Origin: Synergistaceae bacterium
Lineage (GTDB): Bacteria; Synergistota; Synergistia; Synergistales; Aminobacteriaceae
Reading direction: 5' to 3'
Length of the DNA stretch: 64,000 nt
Assembly: GCA_031267575.1 (NCBI GenBank)
Contig: JAIRYN010000037.1
Span: 1-64,000 of the forward strand
Shown piece after piece: positions 1 to 8,080 of this stretch. Position 1 is the stretch's first letter. The number at the start of each line of letters is the position of its first letter. The position numbers and the translations under genes are program-made. Under the pieces are notes generated by a model. It saw only the letters and a list, made by a program, of their open reading frames with translations. It was not told where the DNA came from and did no database searches.

Positions 1-2
1 AT

Positions 3-584
3 TTCATAAACCCTCTAGTCAGCATCTTGTTTGGAGTCGTAATTTTTAAGGAACGACTTGGAAAAATCCAGTGGCTGGCAATCGCCATCGCGGCATCTGG
101 AGTCTGTTGCGAAATGGTCGCGTTAGGACATTTGCCCTTTATATCGCTCAGTCTGGCTCTTACGCTCGGCGCTTATGGTCTTTTTAAAAAACTCTCGGCC
201 GTGGAATCTCTTCTTGGCCTGACCGTGGAAACGCTGTTTATAACCCCATTTTTTCTGTTGTGGCTCATTTGGCGGCAATATTTGGGTGCGGCGCATTTCC
301 CCTACGAGGCGCGGATTACCCTTTTACTGGCCGGGACTGGGGTAGTGACAGCCGTGCCACTCATCCTATTCGCGTGGGGCGTGAAAAGAAGCGCGATGAC
401 CACCGTTGGGATCGTCCAGTATGCTTCTCCCATCCTGATGTTCCTTTCCGCCACAGTGATCTATCACGAGCCCATACCTGCTGTGCGGATGTTGTCTTTC
501 GTGCTCACCTGGATCAGCATCGCTATTTTCACGACCGACTTGCTCTGGCGCGCGAAAAAAAAGACCGTCTCACAGAATGAATGA
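3..584 (+). CDS. rarD: RarD-like EamA-family permease (5' truncated by window edge)
   Basis: This is the C-terminal half of an inner-membrane drug/metabolite transporter of the EamA family. The frame is open back to base 3, so the TTG at 27 is internal: the preceding residues (INPLVSI before LFGVVIFKERLG) match the RarD pattern of an Asn-Pro-Leu segment followed by a helix and a KERL loop. Further RarD-like stretches are visible (a YGLFKK loop, a VETLFITP segment and a final helix near FVLTWISIAIF), followed by a short basic tail. Several hydrophobic helices are evident across the roughly 193 residues present. RarD proteins are EamA members of uncertain substrate. No operon partner is visible downstream; the next feature is a transposon end 130 bases later. 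Confidence 0.8.
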   Translation, partial: FINPLVSILFGVVIFKERLGKIQWLAIAIAASGVCCEMVALGHLPFISLSLALTLGAYGLFKKLSAVESLLGLTVETLFITPFFLLWLIWRQYLGAAHFPYEARITLLLAGTGVVTAVPLILFAWGVKRSAMTTVGIVQYASPILMFLSATVIYHEPIPAVRMLSFVLTWISIAIFTTDLLWRAKKKTVSQNE

Positions 585-717
585 TTAGCACATAGGTTTG
601 GCAGAACGGTGAATGACGGCAATGATGAATGACGATTAAACGCTGAAACGACCGAGAGGAAAATTCCTTGGTTATGTTTATTTCCTGTGGACTAAAATCT
701 TTCATTTAGCGCATCCT

Positions 718-757
718 TTGACATACTCCCACGACTAAAGTTGTGGGAGTATGTCAA
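718..757. repeat. Head-to-head IS608-like right-end palindrome
   Basis: A 40-bp near-perfect palindrome (18 of 20 positions pair) starts with TTGACATACTCCCAC and ends with GTGGGAGTATGTCAA. Each half equals the terminal 15 bases of the right end of the IS608-like remnants at 8081, 50390 and 53344, including the TCAA terminus. It directly abuts the kbl fragment, marking the deletion breakpoint. Confidence 0.7.
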
Positions 758-1030
758 CTGAAAACCGAGATGAAACGTCAGGGATTTGACGTGGCTCATA
801 GCGAAACATCCATTACCCCCGTCATTATTGGCGAGGCCCAGGTGGCCAAAGATTTCAGCGCAAAACTCTTCGATAAAAAGATTTTCGCGACCACTATCGT
901 GTTTCCCACGGTCCCGCAGGATACCGCCCGGATCCGCATTATGGTCAGCGCGACCCACTCCAAGGAAGACCTGGACAAGGGTATGGAGGTTTTTGTCTCC
1001 GTAGGCAGGGAAATGGGCGTGATCTCTTAA
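758..1030 (+). pseudogene. kbl: 3' fragment of glycine C-acetyltransferase (Kbl)
   Basis: About 90 residues match the C-terminal end of 2-amino-3-ketobutyrate CoA ligase, the PLP enzyme of threonine/glycine breakdown. Recognisable segments are a GFDVAHSETSITPVI stretch, a FPTVPQDTARIRIM stretch and the usual ending in a GVI-like tail. The family is about 395 residues long, so the N-terminal three quarters, including the PLP lysine, are missing. The break falls exactly at the TCAA end of a transposon palindrome (718-757), so the 5' part was most likely lost in a transposition or recombination event. An in-frame ATG inside the palindrome (743) could start a short product, but no ribosome-binding site is seen. 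Non-functional as a transferase. Confidence 0.75.
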
Positions 1031-1164
1031 GGAGCTATCGGTTGCGCTGAGGGTCTGTGTTCGTCCGGACGAGTGACAAAAAACAAAAATTGGGGTAACG
1101 TAAAGCCTTGTCTTGAACATCGACGGTCGAGTTTGGACCGACATATTTTGGAGGAGGCTTTTGA

Positions 1165-2643
1165 ATGGTTAATATTGCGACTTGGGCTAGTTCACCAAAA
1201 GAGTGGCAAGGCGATGCGCTCTTGGCGTTGTTGCACGAAGAGGACTGCAAGGAACGCCCTATTCCGTCTCCTTGGGATGGATATGGCGAATACATCGAGG
1301 CTCTGCTGGAGCGCGGGGACTTCGAGGGGAAGAAGGGCAGCCTGACGAAAATCCCTCTTTTCGAGGGCGCAAAAAACGTCAAAAACCTCTACCTGGCGGG
1401 GTTGGGTAAAATCGCAAAACGCTCGCCCGCTACATTGCGCGACGTTCTAACGGGCGCGTTGCGCAAAATTGGACGCGAACGGAACAGATCGATACTGATT
1501 TTGTCCGATCAAACGGATCCCGAAGCAGACATGATCCTGGGTGAGTCCGCTGGGCTTTGTGGCTATGTCTTCGATAAGTACAAGAAAAAAGAAGAAGAAG
1601 ACAAAAGTGGTTTTGTCCTGGAGAAAATTTTTGTCCAGAAGCTCGACACGGAGTTGGCGGCCAAGGGACAGATTTTCGCTGACTCCCAATGCTTTGCCCG
1701 CGACCTGGCCAACGAGCCGGGTAACGTCATCAACCCCGTGACCTTGGCGGAGATCGCCATAAACTTCGCAAAAGAACAGGGCCTAACCTGCGAGGTCTGG
1801 AACGAGAAAAAATTGGCGGACGAAAAAATGGGAGCCCTCCTAGCTGTGGGACAAGGATCGAAAAACCCTCCTCGATTAATTCACTTGACCTATACACCCA
1901 AGGACAATAGAAAAGAAAATAAAATCGTCTTCGTGGGTAAGGGAATCACCTTCGATAGCGGCGGTCTGGACCTAAAACCCTCCGACTTCATGAAAACCAT
2001 GAAGGGGGATAAAAGTGGGGCTTGCAACGTTCTGGGGATTATGAAGGGCGCGGCGGCTCTGGGGGTAAAGGCGGAAATCCACGGCATCATTGCCGCGGCG
2101 GAGAACATGCCGGGCGGCAACGCCTTCCGTCCAGACGACATCATCCGGGCGAGAAACGGAAAGACCATAGAGATCGACAACACCGACGCCGAGGGCCGTT
2201 TAGTTCTGGCCGACGCCCTTGCCTTTGCCAGTGAGATGAGGCCCAACGCGATCATCGACATGGCGACCTTGACCGGCGCTTGCGCCGTGGCTCTGGGTTC
2301 CTGGTCGGCGGGGCTCTTCACGATGAACGAAGGGCTGTGCGAGAGTCTTTTGGCCTCATCGGGCAGGAGGGGTGAACGTCTGTGGCGCCTGCCGATGGAC
2401 GACGAGAAGATCGGGGAAACTCTGAAGTCCAAGTTCGCGGATTTGGTCAACGGAGCCAACCGCTACGGGGGCGCCACTTTCGCCGCCATGTTCCTGAACG
2501 AATTTGTAGAAAAGGAAATCCCCTGGGCCCATATCGATATCGCCGGCGCCGACTTCATGAAAGAAAACTCCGGAGTTTACGCCAGAGGAGCTTCCGCTTG
2601 GGGCGTCCGTACTTGCTTGGACTATCTCACTAATTTGTATTGA
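1165..2643 (+). CDS. pepA: Leucyl aminopeptidase (M17, PepA)
   Basis: Cytosolic M17 metallo-aminopeptidase that releases N-terminal residues, typically Leu, from peptides; the family forms hexamers with two metal ions per active site. The diagnostic M17 signature NTDAEGRLVLADAL is present near residue 345, preceded by the metal-binding and catalytic-lysine segment GKGITFDSGGLDLKPS and by KGDKSGACNV. The length of 492 residues is normal, with the usual variable N-terminal macro-like domain. The ATG at 1165 is preceded by GGAGGAGG at good spacing. It is followed 140 bases later by oligoendopeptidase F on the same strand, consistent with a role in peptide use; the gap contains an 18-bp direct repeat. 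Confidence 0.95.
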   Translation: MVNIATWASSPKEWQGDALLALLHEEDCKERPIPSPWDGYGEYIEALLERGDFEGKKGSLTKIPLFEGAKNVKNLYLAGLGKIAKRSPATLRDVLTGALRKIGRERNRSILILSDQTDPEADMILGESAGLCGYVFDKYKKKEEEDKSGFVLEKIFVQKLDTELAAKGQIFADSQCFARDLANEPGNVINPVTLAEIAINFAKEQGLTCEVWNEKKLADEKMGALLAVGQGSKNPPRLIHLTYTPKDNRKENKIVFVGKGITFDSGGLDLKPSDFMKTMKGDKSGACNVLGIMKGAAALGVKAEIHGIIAAAENMPGGNAFRPDDIIRARNGKTIEIDNTDAEGRLVLADALAFASEMRPNAIIDMATLTGACAVALGSWSAGLFTMNEGLCESLLASSGRRGERLWRLPMDDEKIGETLKSKFADLVNGANRYGGATFAAMFLNEFVEKEIPWAHIDIAGADFMKENSGVYARGASAWGVRTCLDYLTNLY

Positions 2644-2689
2644 GTCATAAATGCTATAATTTTGGAAATTCGGACTGTTCACGTTGAGC

Positions 2690-2738
2690 TCCGTACCTCT
2701 GAATTTGTCCGTTGAATTTGTCCGTACCTCTGAATTTG
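2690..2738 (+). repeat. 18-bp direct repeat upstream of pepF
   Basis: An 18-bp unit beginning TCCGTACCTCTG occurs at 2690-2707 and again at 2721-2738, with a partial copy between. It is one of many short duplications in gene-start regions of this window. Confidence 0.85.
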
Positions 2739-2782
2739 AACGTTTACATACTTAGCAACGTAAAGGTGGATGAAGCGATAGA

Positions 2783-4648
2783 ATGCGTTACCTGATGCAA
2801 ACGGCGCCGGATCCGAAACGGAATCCATGTCTGAGTCCGAGCACAACCTCGACTCAAGGAAAAGTTCCAGAACGGGCGGAGATCGACGCAAAATATAAAT
2901 GGAACCTAGAGGACATTTACCCTTCCATCGAGGCATGGGAGGCGGCCTTTGCCTCCTTGTCCCCCAGACTCGACGCCCTGGTCGCCTTCGAGGGTAAAGC
3001 GACCTCCTCTGCCGAGGCGCTTCTGTCTTTTTTGCGCGAGGAGGAAGCGGTGGCCAAAGAACTGGGGCAACTCTACGTTTACGCCAATATGAAGAGCCAC
3101 GAGGACCTTCGCGTGACGCGCTACCAGGAGTTGACGGGTAAAATCGAGAATCTCTCGATGCGTCATGGAACCGCGACGTCCTTTTTCCGGCCAGAGGTTC
3201 TCGCCATGCCGGAGGGGCAGCTTGCCCGGTTCCTGGCCGAAAAGGAAGAGCTGAAACTTTACGACTTCTTCTTTTCGGAGATTCTGAGGGAAAAAGAGCA
3301 CGTGTTAAACCACCGCGAAGAGGAGTTGTTGGCCCGAACCCAGGAGGTTGGTGGCGTGGCTCAGAATGCCTTCACGATGCTGACCGACGCCGATATCAAA
3401 TTTCCGGTGATCCAAGACGAAAACGGCCAGGATGTGGAACTGACCGAGGAACGTTATTACAAGTTCAGCCGAAGCAAGGACCGAAACGTACGCAAAGCGG
3501 CTTTTGAGGGCATCCACGATACTTATGGCATTTACAAAAACACGATAGGAACGCTCTACGCGGGGTCGGTGAAGGGAGACATCTTTTACTCCAAAGCGCG
3601 TCGATACGCAAACAGCCTGAACAGCGCTCTTTTTTCCGACAACGTGCCAGAGAGCGTTTACGACAACGTGGTGGAGACCGCGGGGCGTTACACGCCCTTG
3701 CTGCACGAGTACATGGAGCTGCGTAAGCGGGTGCTCGGACTGGACTCCCTGCATTTTTACGACCTGAACGTCCCCCTATCGGAAGAGCCGTTAGCCGACG
3801 TGTCTTACGAAGATGCTCTGGAGATGGTGACGGAGGCTTTGGAGCCACTGGGGTCTGATTACGTATTCAACCTGAAGTGCGGTTTTTCGGAGCGATGGAT
3901 CGACGTCTATGAGAATCAAGGCAAAAGGAAAGGCGCGTACTCCTGGGGCAGTTTCGGCACACGACCTTACGTGTTGTTGAACTACAACGGGACGTTGCGC
4001 GACGTCTTCACGATCGCCCATGAGATGGGGCACTCCCTCCATTCTTGGTACTCGCACGGGACACAGCCTCAAGCCTACGCGGATTACACGATCCTGCTGG
4101 CGGAGGTCGCTTCGACGACCAACGAGTCACTGCTACTCGAACACCTGCTGCGTAAGAGCACGACGGAGGCCGATAAGAAGTGGCTTTTAGCCTACTATTT
4201 CGACATGGTGAGGACGACGTTTTTCCGTCAGGCAATGTTCGCGGAGTTCGAGCGGCAAACCCATCGTAGCGCGGAAGAAAACGAGACATTGACGCCCCAG
4301 TGGCTCAGCAAGCTGTGGGGGGAGCTTTGCGGAAAATACTACGGCCCTGCCATGACAGTGGACGGTCCCATTCGCATGGAGTGGGCACGTATTCCGCACT
4401 TTTACTCCGCCTTCTACGTTTACAAGTATGTGACAGGCTTTACGGCGGCGGGCGCTTTTGCATCGGCAATTTTAAACGAGGGCGCGCCGGCTCGGGAGCG
4501 TTACCTGACCTTTCTGAAAAGTGGCGGAAGCGATTTTTCACTCGACATCTTGAAGCGCACGGGGGTAGACCTGAAAAGCCCCGAACCCTTCGAGCGAACA
4601 ATGGGCACGTTCCGAGAAAAACTGGACGAGGCGAAGAATTTATTTTGA
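2783..4648 (+). CDS. pepF: Oligoendopeptidase F (M3 family)
   Basis: Cytoplasmic zinc endopeptidase of family M3B that cuts oligopeptides of roughly 7-17 residues. The zinc motif HEMGHSLHSW lies near residue 413 and the third ligand Glu follows in the LLAEVASTTNE segment about 25 residues later. The N-terminal family motif KYKWNLEDIYPS begins around residue 40, and the C-terminal RIPHFYSAFYVYKY segment contributes the conserved His/Tyr pair of this family. The length of 621 residues is about 20 more than usual. The first 35 residues look unlike the family, so the start may be the ATG at 2795 or later; no strong Shine-Dalgarno decides it. Together with pepA it makes a peptide-degradation pair. 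Confidence 0.93.
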   Translation: MRYLMQTAPDPKRNPCLSPSTTSTQGKVPERAEIDAKYKWNLEDIYPSIEAWEAAFASLSPRLDALVAFEGKATSSAEALLSFLREEEAVAKELGQLYVYANMKSHEDLRVTRYQELTGKIENLSMRHGTATSFFRPEVLAMPEGQLARFLAEKEELKLYDFFFSEILREKEHVLNHREEELLARTQEVGGVAQNAFTMLTDADIKFPVIQDENGQDVELTEERYYKFSRSKDRNVRKAAFEGIHDTYGIYKNTIGTLYAGSVKGDIFYSKARRYANSLNSALFSDNVPESVYDNVVETAGRYTPLLHEYMELRKRVLGLDSLHFYDLNVPLSEEPLADVSYEDALEMVTEALEPLGSDYVFNLKCGFSERWIDVYENQGKRKGAYSWGSFGTRPYVLLNYNGTLRDVFTIAHEMGHSLHSWYSHGTQPQAYADYTILLAEVASTTNESLLLEHLLRKSTTEADKKWLLAYYFDMVRTTFFRQAMFAEFERQTHRSAEENETLTPQWLSKLWGELCGKYYGPAMTVDGPIRMEWARIPHFYSAFYVYKYVTGFTAAGAFASAILNEGAPARERYLTFLKSGGSDFSLDILKRTGVDLKSPEPFERTMGTFREKLDEAKNLF

Positions 4649-4670
4649 GCATGGGCAGGGAGGCGGAGGC

Positions 4671-4725
4671 ACTTCCTTCGCTTCTTCCTCTCTTCTCTTT
4701 TTCTCTTCTTCTCTTCCTTTTGGAT
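4671..4725 (+). repeat. Polypyrimidine tract downstream of pepF
   Basis: About 55 bases are almost entirely C and T with irregular CTTCT and CTCTT repeats. No hairpin is evident. It lies between pepF and the MerR gene. Confidence 0.6.
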
Positions 4726-4766
4726 TTCGCGAAAGTTGGCGTTGAGACATGAAAAAGAGTTGAGAC

Positions 4767-5588
4767 ATGGAAAAAAAGGGATTGCTTTCCATCAGCGAAT
4801 TGGCGGATTTCGCTCGGATTACGCGTACCGCTCTGATTCACTACGACAAAATGGGGCTACTGTCTCCCGTTGAACGAGGAGAAAATAACTATCGTTATTA
4901 TTCTCACCGTCAAATCGCCTCGATCAACTTGATCGTCACACTTCAAAAACTGGGAGTGCCGCTTGGCGACATCGCGGGGCTTTTGCGGTCGCGCACGCCG
5001 GAGAGCATTATGCGTCTTTTCTCGGAACAGAGCCATCAGATTGACCAAAAAATTAAGAGACTGTCGCAGGCTCAAAAATTATTGGTGACCCTAAAGAACA
5101 TCATCGGCGGAGGTGTAGCTGTCAGCGTCGACGGCGAGGAGAAGATTGAGGTCCATTGGTCCGAGCCCGAATCCATCTTCCTCGGCCCTCAAAACGACTA
5201 CTCGGACGGGATGTCGATCGAAGAAGCTACGCTGAATTTTTACCGGTATTGCAGCGCGAAGGAACCAAACATGGAGCTGTATTATCCGGTGTGGGGCCTC
5301 TTTTCTGAGAAGCGAATAAAACGCGGAGACTGGGTTGGCCCAGACAGGTTTTATTTCAAAATGCCGGACGCTCCCGATAAAAAACCGGAGGGCCTGTACA
5401 TCACAGGCTACATACGGGGAAACTACGGTCAAAGTGACGCTCTATACAAGAGGCTGTTGGCGTACATCGACCAACATCACCTCGAAATTTGCGGCCCCGC
5501 CTACGAAACATATCCCCTCAATGAGATTTCGATCCCTGATCCAAATCAATACCTGATGAGGATCTCCATAACTATAAAGCAACGTTAA
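4767..5588 (+). CDS. MerR-family transcriptional regulator with GyrI-like effector domain
   Basis: DNA-binding regulator. The N-terminal winged helix-turn-helix (about residues 6-75) shows the MerR pattern: ISELADFARITRTALIHYD, then a YYSHRQI segment and a GVPLGDIAGLL dimerisation entry. Residues 120-270 resemble the GyrI/effector-binding beta domain of BmrR and related MerR proteins, which sense small hydrophobic molecules. No metal-binding cysteines of the MerR/CueR kind are seen, so it is not the copper sensor for the cluster at 27 kb. A GTTGAGACATG unit is duplicated across the start: the upstream ATG reads only four codons before TGA, and the second is the true start. The nearest candidate target is the MATE exporter at 6126-7493, which is inference. 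Confidence 0.85.
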   Translation: MEKKGLLSISELADFARITRTALIHYDKMGLLSPVERGENNYRYYSHRQIASINLIVTLQKLGVPLGDIAGLLRSRTPESIMRLFSEQSHQIDQKIKRLSQAQKLLVTLKNIIGGGVAVSVDGEEKIEVHWSEPESIFLGPQNDYSDGMSIEEATLNFYRYCSAKEPNMELYYPVWGLFSEKRIKRGDWVGPDRFYFKMPDAPDKKPEGLYITGYIRGNYGQSDALYKRLLAYIDQHHLEICGPAYETYPLNEISIPDPNQYLMRISITIKQR

Positions 5589-5699
5589 GGATTTTTGATA
5601 AATTTCAGAACATTCTATTTGGTTTTTATGAACTCATAATACATAAATCAAGTTATGACAATAATTTAATCGATTTTATCTTATTCACGATCCCCCCTC

Positions 5700-5730
5700 T
5701 TGACATTGATGTGGCTTTATAGTGTATACT
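5700..5730 (+). promoter_or_regulatory. Sigma-70-like promoter of a short transcription unit
   Basis: TTGACA at 5700-5705 and TATACT at 5725-5730 with a 19-base spacer. It is followed at 5742 by a GGAG...CTCC mini-hairpin that would mask a Shine-Dalgarno-like AGGAGG, and about 360 bases later by a strong terminator in the same direction. Confidence 0.5.
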
Positions 5731-5780
5731 ACCAGCCGTTTTAGGAGGATAACTCCACCAAAGAGACAAGAATAATTAAT

Positions 5781-6062
5781 ATGAGGAATCCGAGTGAGTT
5801 TTATGGGGTTGGAGTTAGGTTTTTCTTTAGTTTTACACCGTATTGGGAGCGTAAGAGAGAAACGCTATCTGAAAATAGTTTTCGAGAGACGAGTAACGGA
5901 GAGATTGAGAGACGAGTAACGGAGAAAGAGACGGAGACGAGAGAACAAGAGAGGCAACAAAAGCAGGCGTTTGTTGAAAGCAATTTTGTTGAAAGCAATA
6001 TCGACAATTTAGGCTCCGGCAAAATCCAAGCAATATTAGGATCGAATCGGGTCAATGCTTAA
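5781..6062 (+). CDS. Possible 93-aa charged protein (or non-coding RNA)
   Basis: An open frame of 93 codons lies between a plausible promoter (5700-5730) and a terminator (6089-6137). The translation has an aromatic N-terminus, a central Glu/Arg/Thr-rich stretch produced by tandem copies of a GACGAGTAACGGAG unit, and a more ordinary C-terminus (SNIDNLGSGKIQAIL). The AGGAGG at 5743 is 32 bases from the ATG, too far to serve it, so translation is doubtful. No family is recognised. The whole unit may instead be a roughly 350-nt RNA. Confidence 0.25.
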   Translation: MRNPSEFYGVGVRFFFSFTPYWERKRETLSENSFRETSNGEIERRVTEKETETREQERQQKQAFVESNFVESNIDNLGSGKIQAILGSNRVNA

Positions 6063-6088
6063 GTTGTCGATGTTGCGTTTCTACTGGC

Positions 6089-6137
6089 GTAAACGTTTAA
6101 GTTCTGTCTCCCTGAGCTTGAACGTTTACGTTTTTTG
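6089..6137 (+). terminator. Rho-independent terminator overlapping the MATE stop codon
   Basis: The arms GTAAACGTTTAAGTTC (6089-6104) and GAGCTTGAACGTTTAC (6114-6129) form a 16-bp stem with one G-T type mismatch and a 9-base loop, followed by GTTTTTTG. The T-tract is on the plus strand, so it ends a plus-strand transcript, although the stem can also serve the convergent MATE gene. Confidence 0.7.
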
Positions 6138-7493
6138 TATCCTTTTCATCATATAGACGAAACACAACCAGCTCACGGTTCCTCCTGCCACAAAAGAAAA
6201 AGGCTGAAACCACCAAATGCCCCGTTCCCCCAACCACCAAGCGAAAAAATAGGCTGCGGGAACACGGGAAAACACTGATCGCGTCAATTGAGTCGCCGTA
6301 CCAAAAATAGAATAACCCGTTGCCACGAAAGCCGATCCCAGAGTAAACTGCATGACCACGATGGGGTAGGCCAGCATACTGATGCGGATGGACTGGGTGG
6401 CGAGGTCCATCACCCGCTCAGAGGGGTGGAACAACCCCAAAAACAGATGGGGGAAAATAAAGATGATGGCTCCGATAACCGTCATTAATCCACCCGCGAT
6501 CCACGCGGCAGTCTTGATCCCCTCCATCATGCGAGGAATGTTTCTACGACCGTAGTTGAAGGCCAGAAAGGGGGTCAACGCCGACCCCACTCCCATCGCG
6601 ATGGTGAAATAAAAATCCTCGACTCGAATGCCCAGCATCCAGGCGGCGATGGCATGAGTCCCAAAGGTCGCGAGAACACGGTTTACTGCTCCAAAGCCCA
6701 GAGCGATGCTGCCCGTGGAGAGTGTCACAGGAAAACCCACAGCCACAATTGATTTCCAGTGAGCCATCAAAGACCTGCTCAGAGGCAAAAGGAAAGACAA
6801 AGAAATGTCCGCGTTACGCTTCATTTTGCGGTAGATATACACGGCGGCGCACACACGCCCCACGAAAGTGGCCGCGGCAGCCCCTCCCACACCCCAACCA
6901 AATGTGAAGATGAAAATGGGATCAAGGACACCATTGACCAGATTCGCGGTTGCCATGCAGATCAGAGGAGTCACCGTGTCCCCTTGACATCGGAAGACGT
7001 TGTTGGCGAGGAACGTGTAGGTGATGAACGGCGCCATCAACGGCAGCCACATGTTATAGGCGTAGGTCAATGCCAGCATCTCGTCTCCCGACGCGCCAAG
7101 CCGATTGAAGATCGCGCCCGATACCGTGGGAATGAGCATGGGAAAAACCAAAACGGTAAGGATATATCCCAAGGCTAAACCAGAAAAAGCCACTTTCCGC
7201 GCGACCGGCAAATTGCCACGCCCCAAGTTTTGCCCGATCAGCGCGGTTACGCCTCCTCCCAGTCCCTCCAGCAGGGCGAAGAACGCGATGTTGACGGGAA
7301 AGGTCAAAGACACAGACGCCGTGGACAGTTCCCCCAACCAGGAGATGAAGATCGTGTCCACCATAAAAAAAAGCGTGTTTAAAAGCATCATACCAATGGC
7401 GGGCATGGACATCTGCAAAAGCGTAAGCCATACCGGCCCCTCGCCCAAGTCGGCCGGTTTGGAAAAAGAACGGATAAAGTTTGTAAAGCTCAT
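6126..7493 (-). CDS. MATE-family multidrug efflux transporter
   Basis: Inner-membrane antiporter of the MATE/NorM-DinF superfamily, exporting cationic compounds in exchange for Na+ or H+. The 455 residues hold about twelve hydrophobic segments in two homologous halves, with typical signatures such as an N-terminal PAIGMMLLNTLFFMVDTIFI helix, a GLGGGVTALIGQNLG segment and a matching second-half GVGSALTPFLAFNYG. The ATG at 7493 follows GGAGGT. The stop codon lies inside the terminator hairpin of the convergent unit at 5700-6137. The cluster neighbour upstream on the same strand is a small ABM protein, 130 bases away, with a palindromic repeat and a tandem duplication between them. Substrate unknown. 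Confidence 0.92.
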   Translation of the reverse strand: MSFTNFIRSFSKPADLGEGPVWLTLLQMSMPAIGMMLLNTLFFMVDTIFISWLGELSTASVSLTFPVNIAFFALLEGLGGGVTALIGQNLGRGNLPVARKVAFSGLALGYILTVLVFPMLIPTVSGAIFNRLGASGDEMLALTYAYNMWLPLMAPFITYTFLANNVFRCQGDTVTPLICMATANLVNGVLDPIFIFTFGWGVGGAAAATFVGRVCAAVYIYRKMKRNADISLSFLLPLSRSLMAHWKSIVAVGFPVTLSTGSIALGFGAVNRVLATFGTHAIAAWMLGIRVEDFYFTIAMGVGSALTPFLAFNYGRRNIPRMMEGIKTAAWIAGGLMTVIGAIIFIFPHLFLGLFHPSERVMDLATQSIRISMLAYPIVVMQFTLGSAFVATGYSIFGTATQLTRSVFSRVPAAYFFAWWLGERGIWWFQPFSFVAGGTVSWLCFVYMMKRIQKT

Positions 7494-7517
7494 CGAAATT
7501 AACCTCCGAAGACATTA

Positions 7518-7543
7518 TAGAGACGCACGACCGCGCGTCTCTA
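7518..7543. repeat. REP-like palindrome, copy 1
   Basis: A 26-bp inverted repeat with arms TAGAGACGC and GCGTCTCTA. Related copies lie at 13449, 50565 and 62129, always between genes. Confidence 0.7.
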
Positions 7544-7564
7544 CATCCATCCACCCTTGTTGCC

Positions 7565-7606
7565 TTGTTGGAAACTTCTCAATTCTTGTTGGAAACTTCT
7601 CAATAA
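7565..7606 (+). repeat. Tandem 20-bp duplication
   Basis: The unit TTGTTGGAAACTTCTCAA occurs twice, back to back with a short spacer, between the MATE and ABM genes. Confidence 0.75.
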
Positions 7607-7625
7607 AAATAGCGAGAGCCGTTTA

Positions 7626-7934
7626 TTAACTCAAAGATAACTCCTTGGCCTCGAAGATCTTCAATGTTCCGCCTTTTCCAAGGAGCCCCTCCCGGCGCTC
7701 CTTGAAGGTCTTCAGATGCGGGGATTTCAAATGATCGCGTAGAGAATCCAGATCCGTCCACTCCTCGACGAACTGTAACGTCACATCATCCTCGCTGGAC
7801 ACAAACAACTCATAATGAACGCATCCTTTTTCCTTACGGGTCGTCTCGATACAAGGTCGAGCCAATTCCACAACCTCCGCTCTTTTTCCCGGAAGACTCT
7901 CGAATTTGGAAGTAACGACAATCATTTTATTCAC
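7626..7934 (-). CDS. Antibiotic biosynthesis monooxygenase (ABM/YgiN-like) protein
   Basis: Small cytoplasmic protein of the dimeric alpha/beta-barrel ABM fold, a cofactor-free monooxygenase or quinol-modifying family. Visible features are the opening strand MIVVTSKFESLPGKRAEV, the central CVHYELFVSSEDDVTLQFVEEW segment, in which the E-x-W ending is characteristic, and the H-L-K-S-PHLKTF helix. The length of about 100 residues is normal. Three starts are possible: GTG 7940, GTG 7934 and ATG 7925. The AAAGG at 7942-7946 sits seven bases from the GTG at 7934, which I prefer. The role is uncertain; such proteins often protect against reactive quinones or oxygen. Confidence 0.85.
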   Translation of the reverse strand: MNKMIVVTSKFESLPGKRAEVVELARPCIETTRKEKGCVHYELFVSSEDDVTLQFVEEWTDLDSLRDHLKSPHLKTFKERREGLLGKGGTLKIFEAKELSLS

Positions 7935-7979
7935 ATTCACACCTTTCTACTTCAGCTTCTGCTTTGTTTATTGTATCAT

Positions 7980-8032
7980 TACTTCACATCTTATCTATTT
8001 CTATCTATTTATCTATTTCTATCTATTTCCGC
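7980..8032 (+). repeat. TATCTATTTC short tandem repeats
   Basis: Five or more imperfect copies of TCTATTTATC/TATCTATTTC form an AT-rich stretch in the region upstream of the ABM gene. Confidence 0.6.
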
Positions 8033-8080
8033 TTCGTCAACTAAAACTAGCTCCACCTCACTATCGTCTGCCCGATTTAC

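Noticed and set aside
692-1144. Minus-strand 150-codon frame over the kbl fragment
   Set aside because: It is antisense to recognisable Kbl C-terminal sequence and has no family resemblance.
1890-2459. Long minus-strand frame inside pepA
   Set aside because: Shadow of a well-conserved M17 peptidase in a GC-rich gene.
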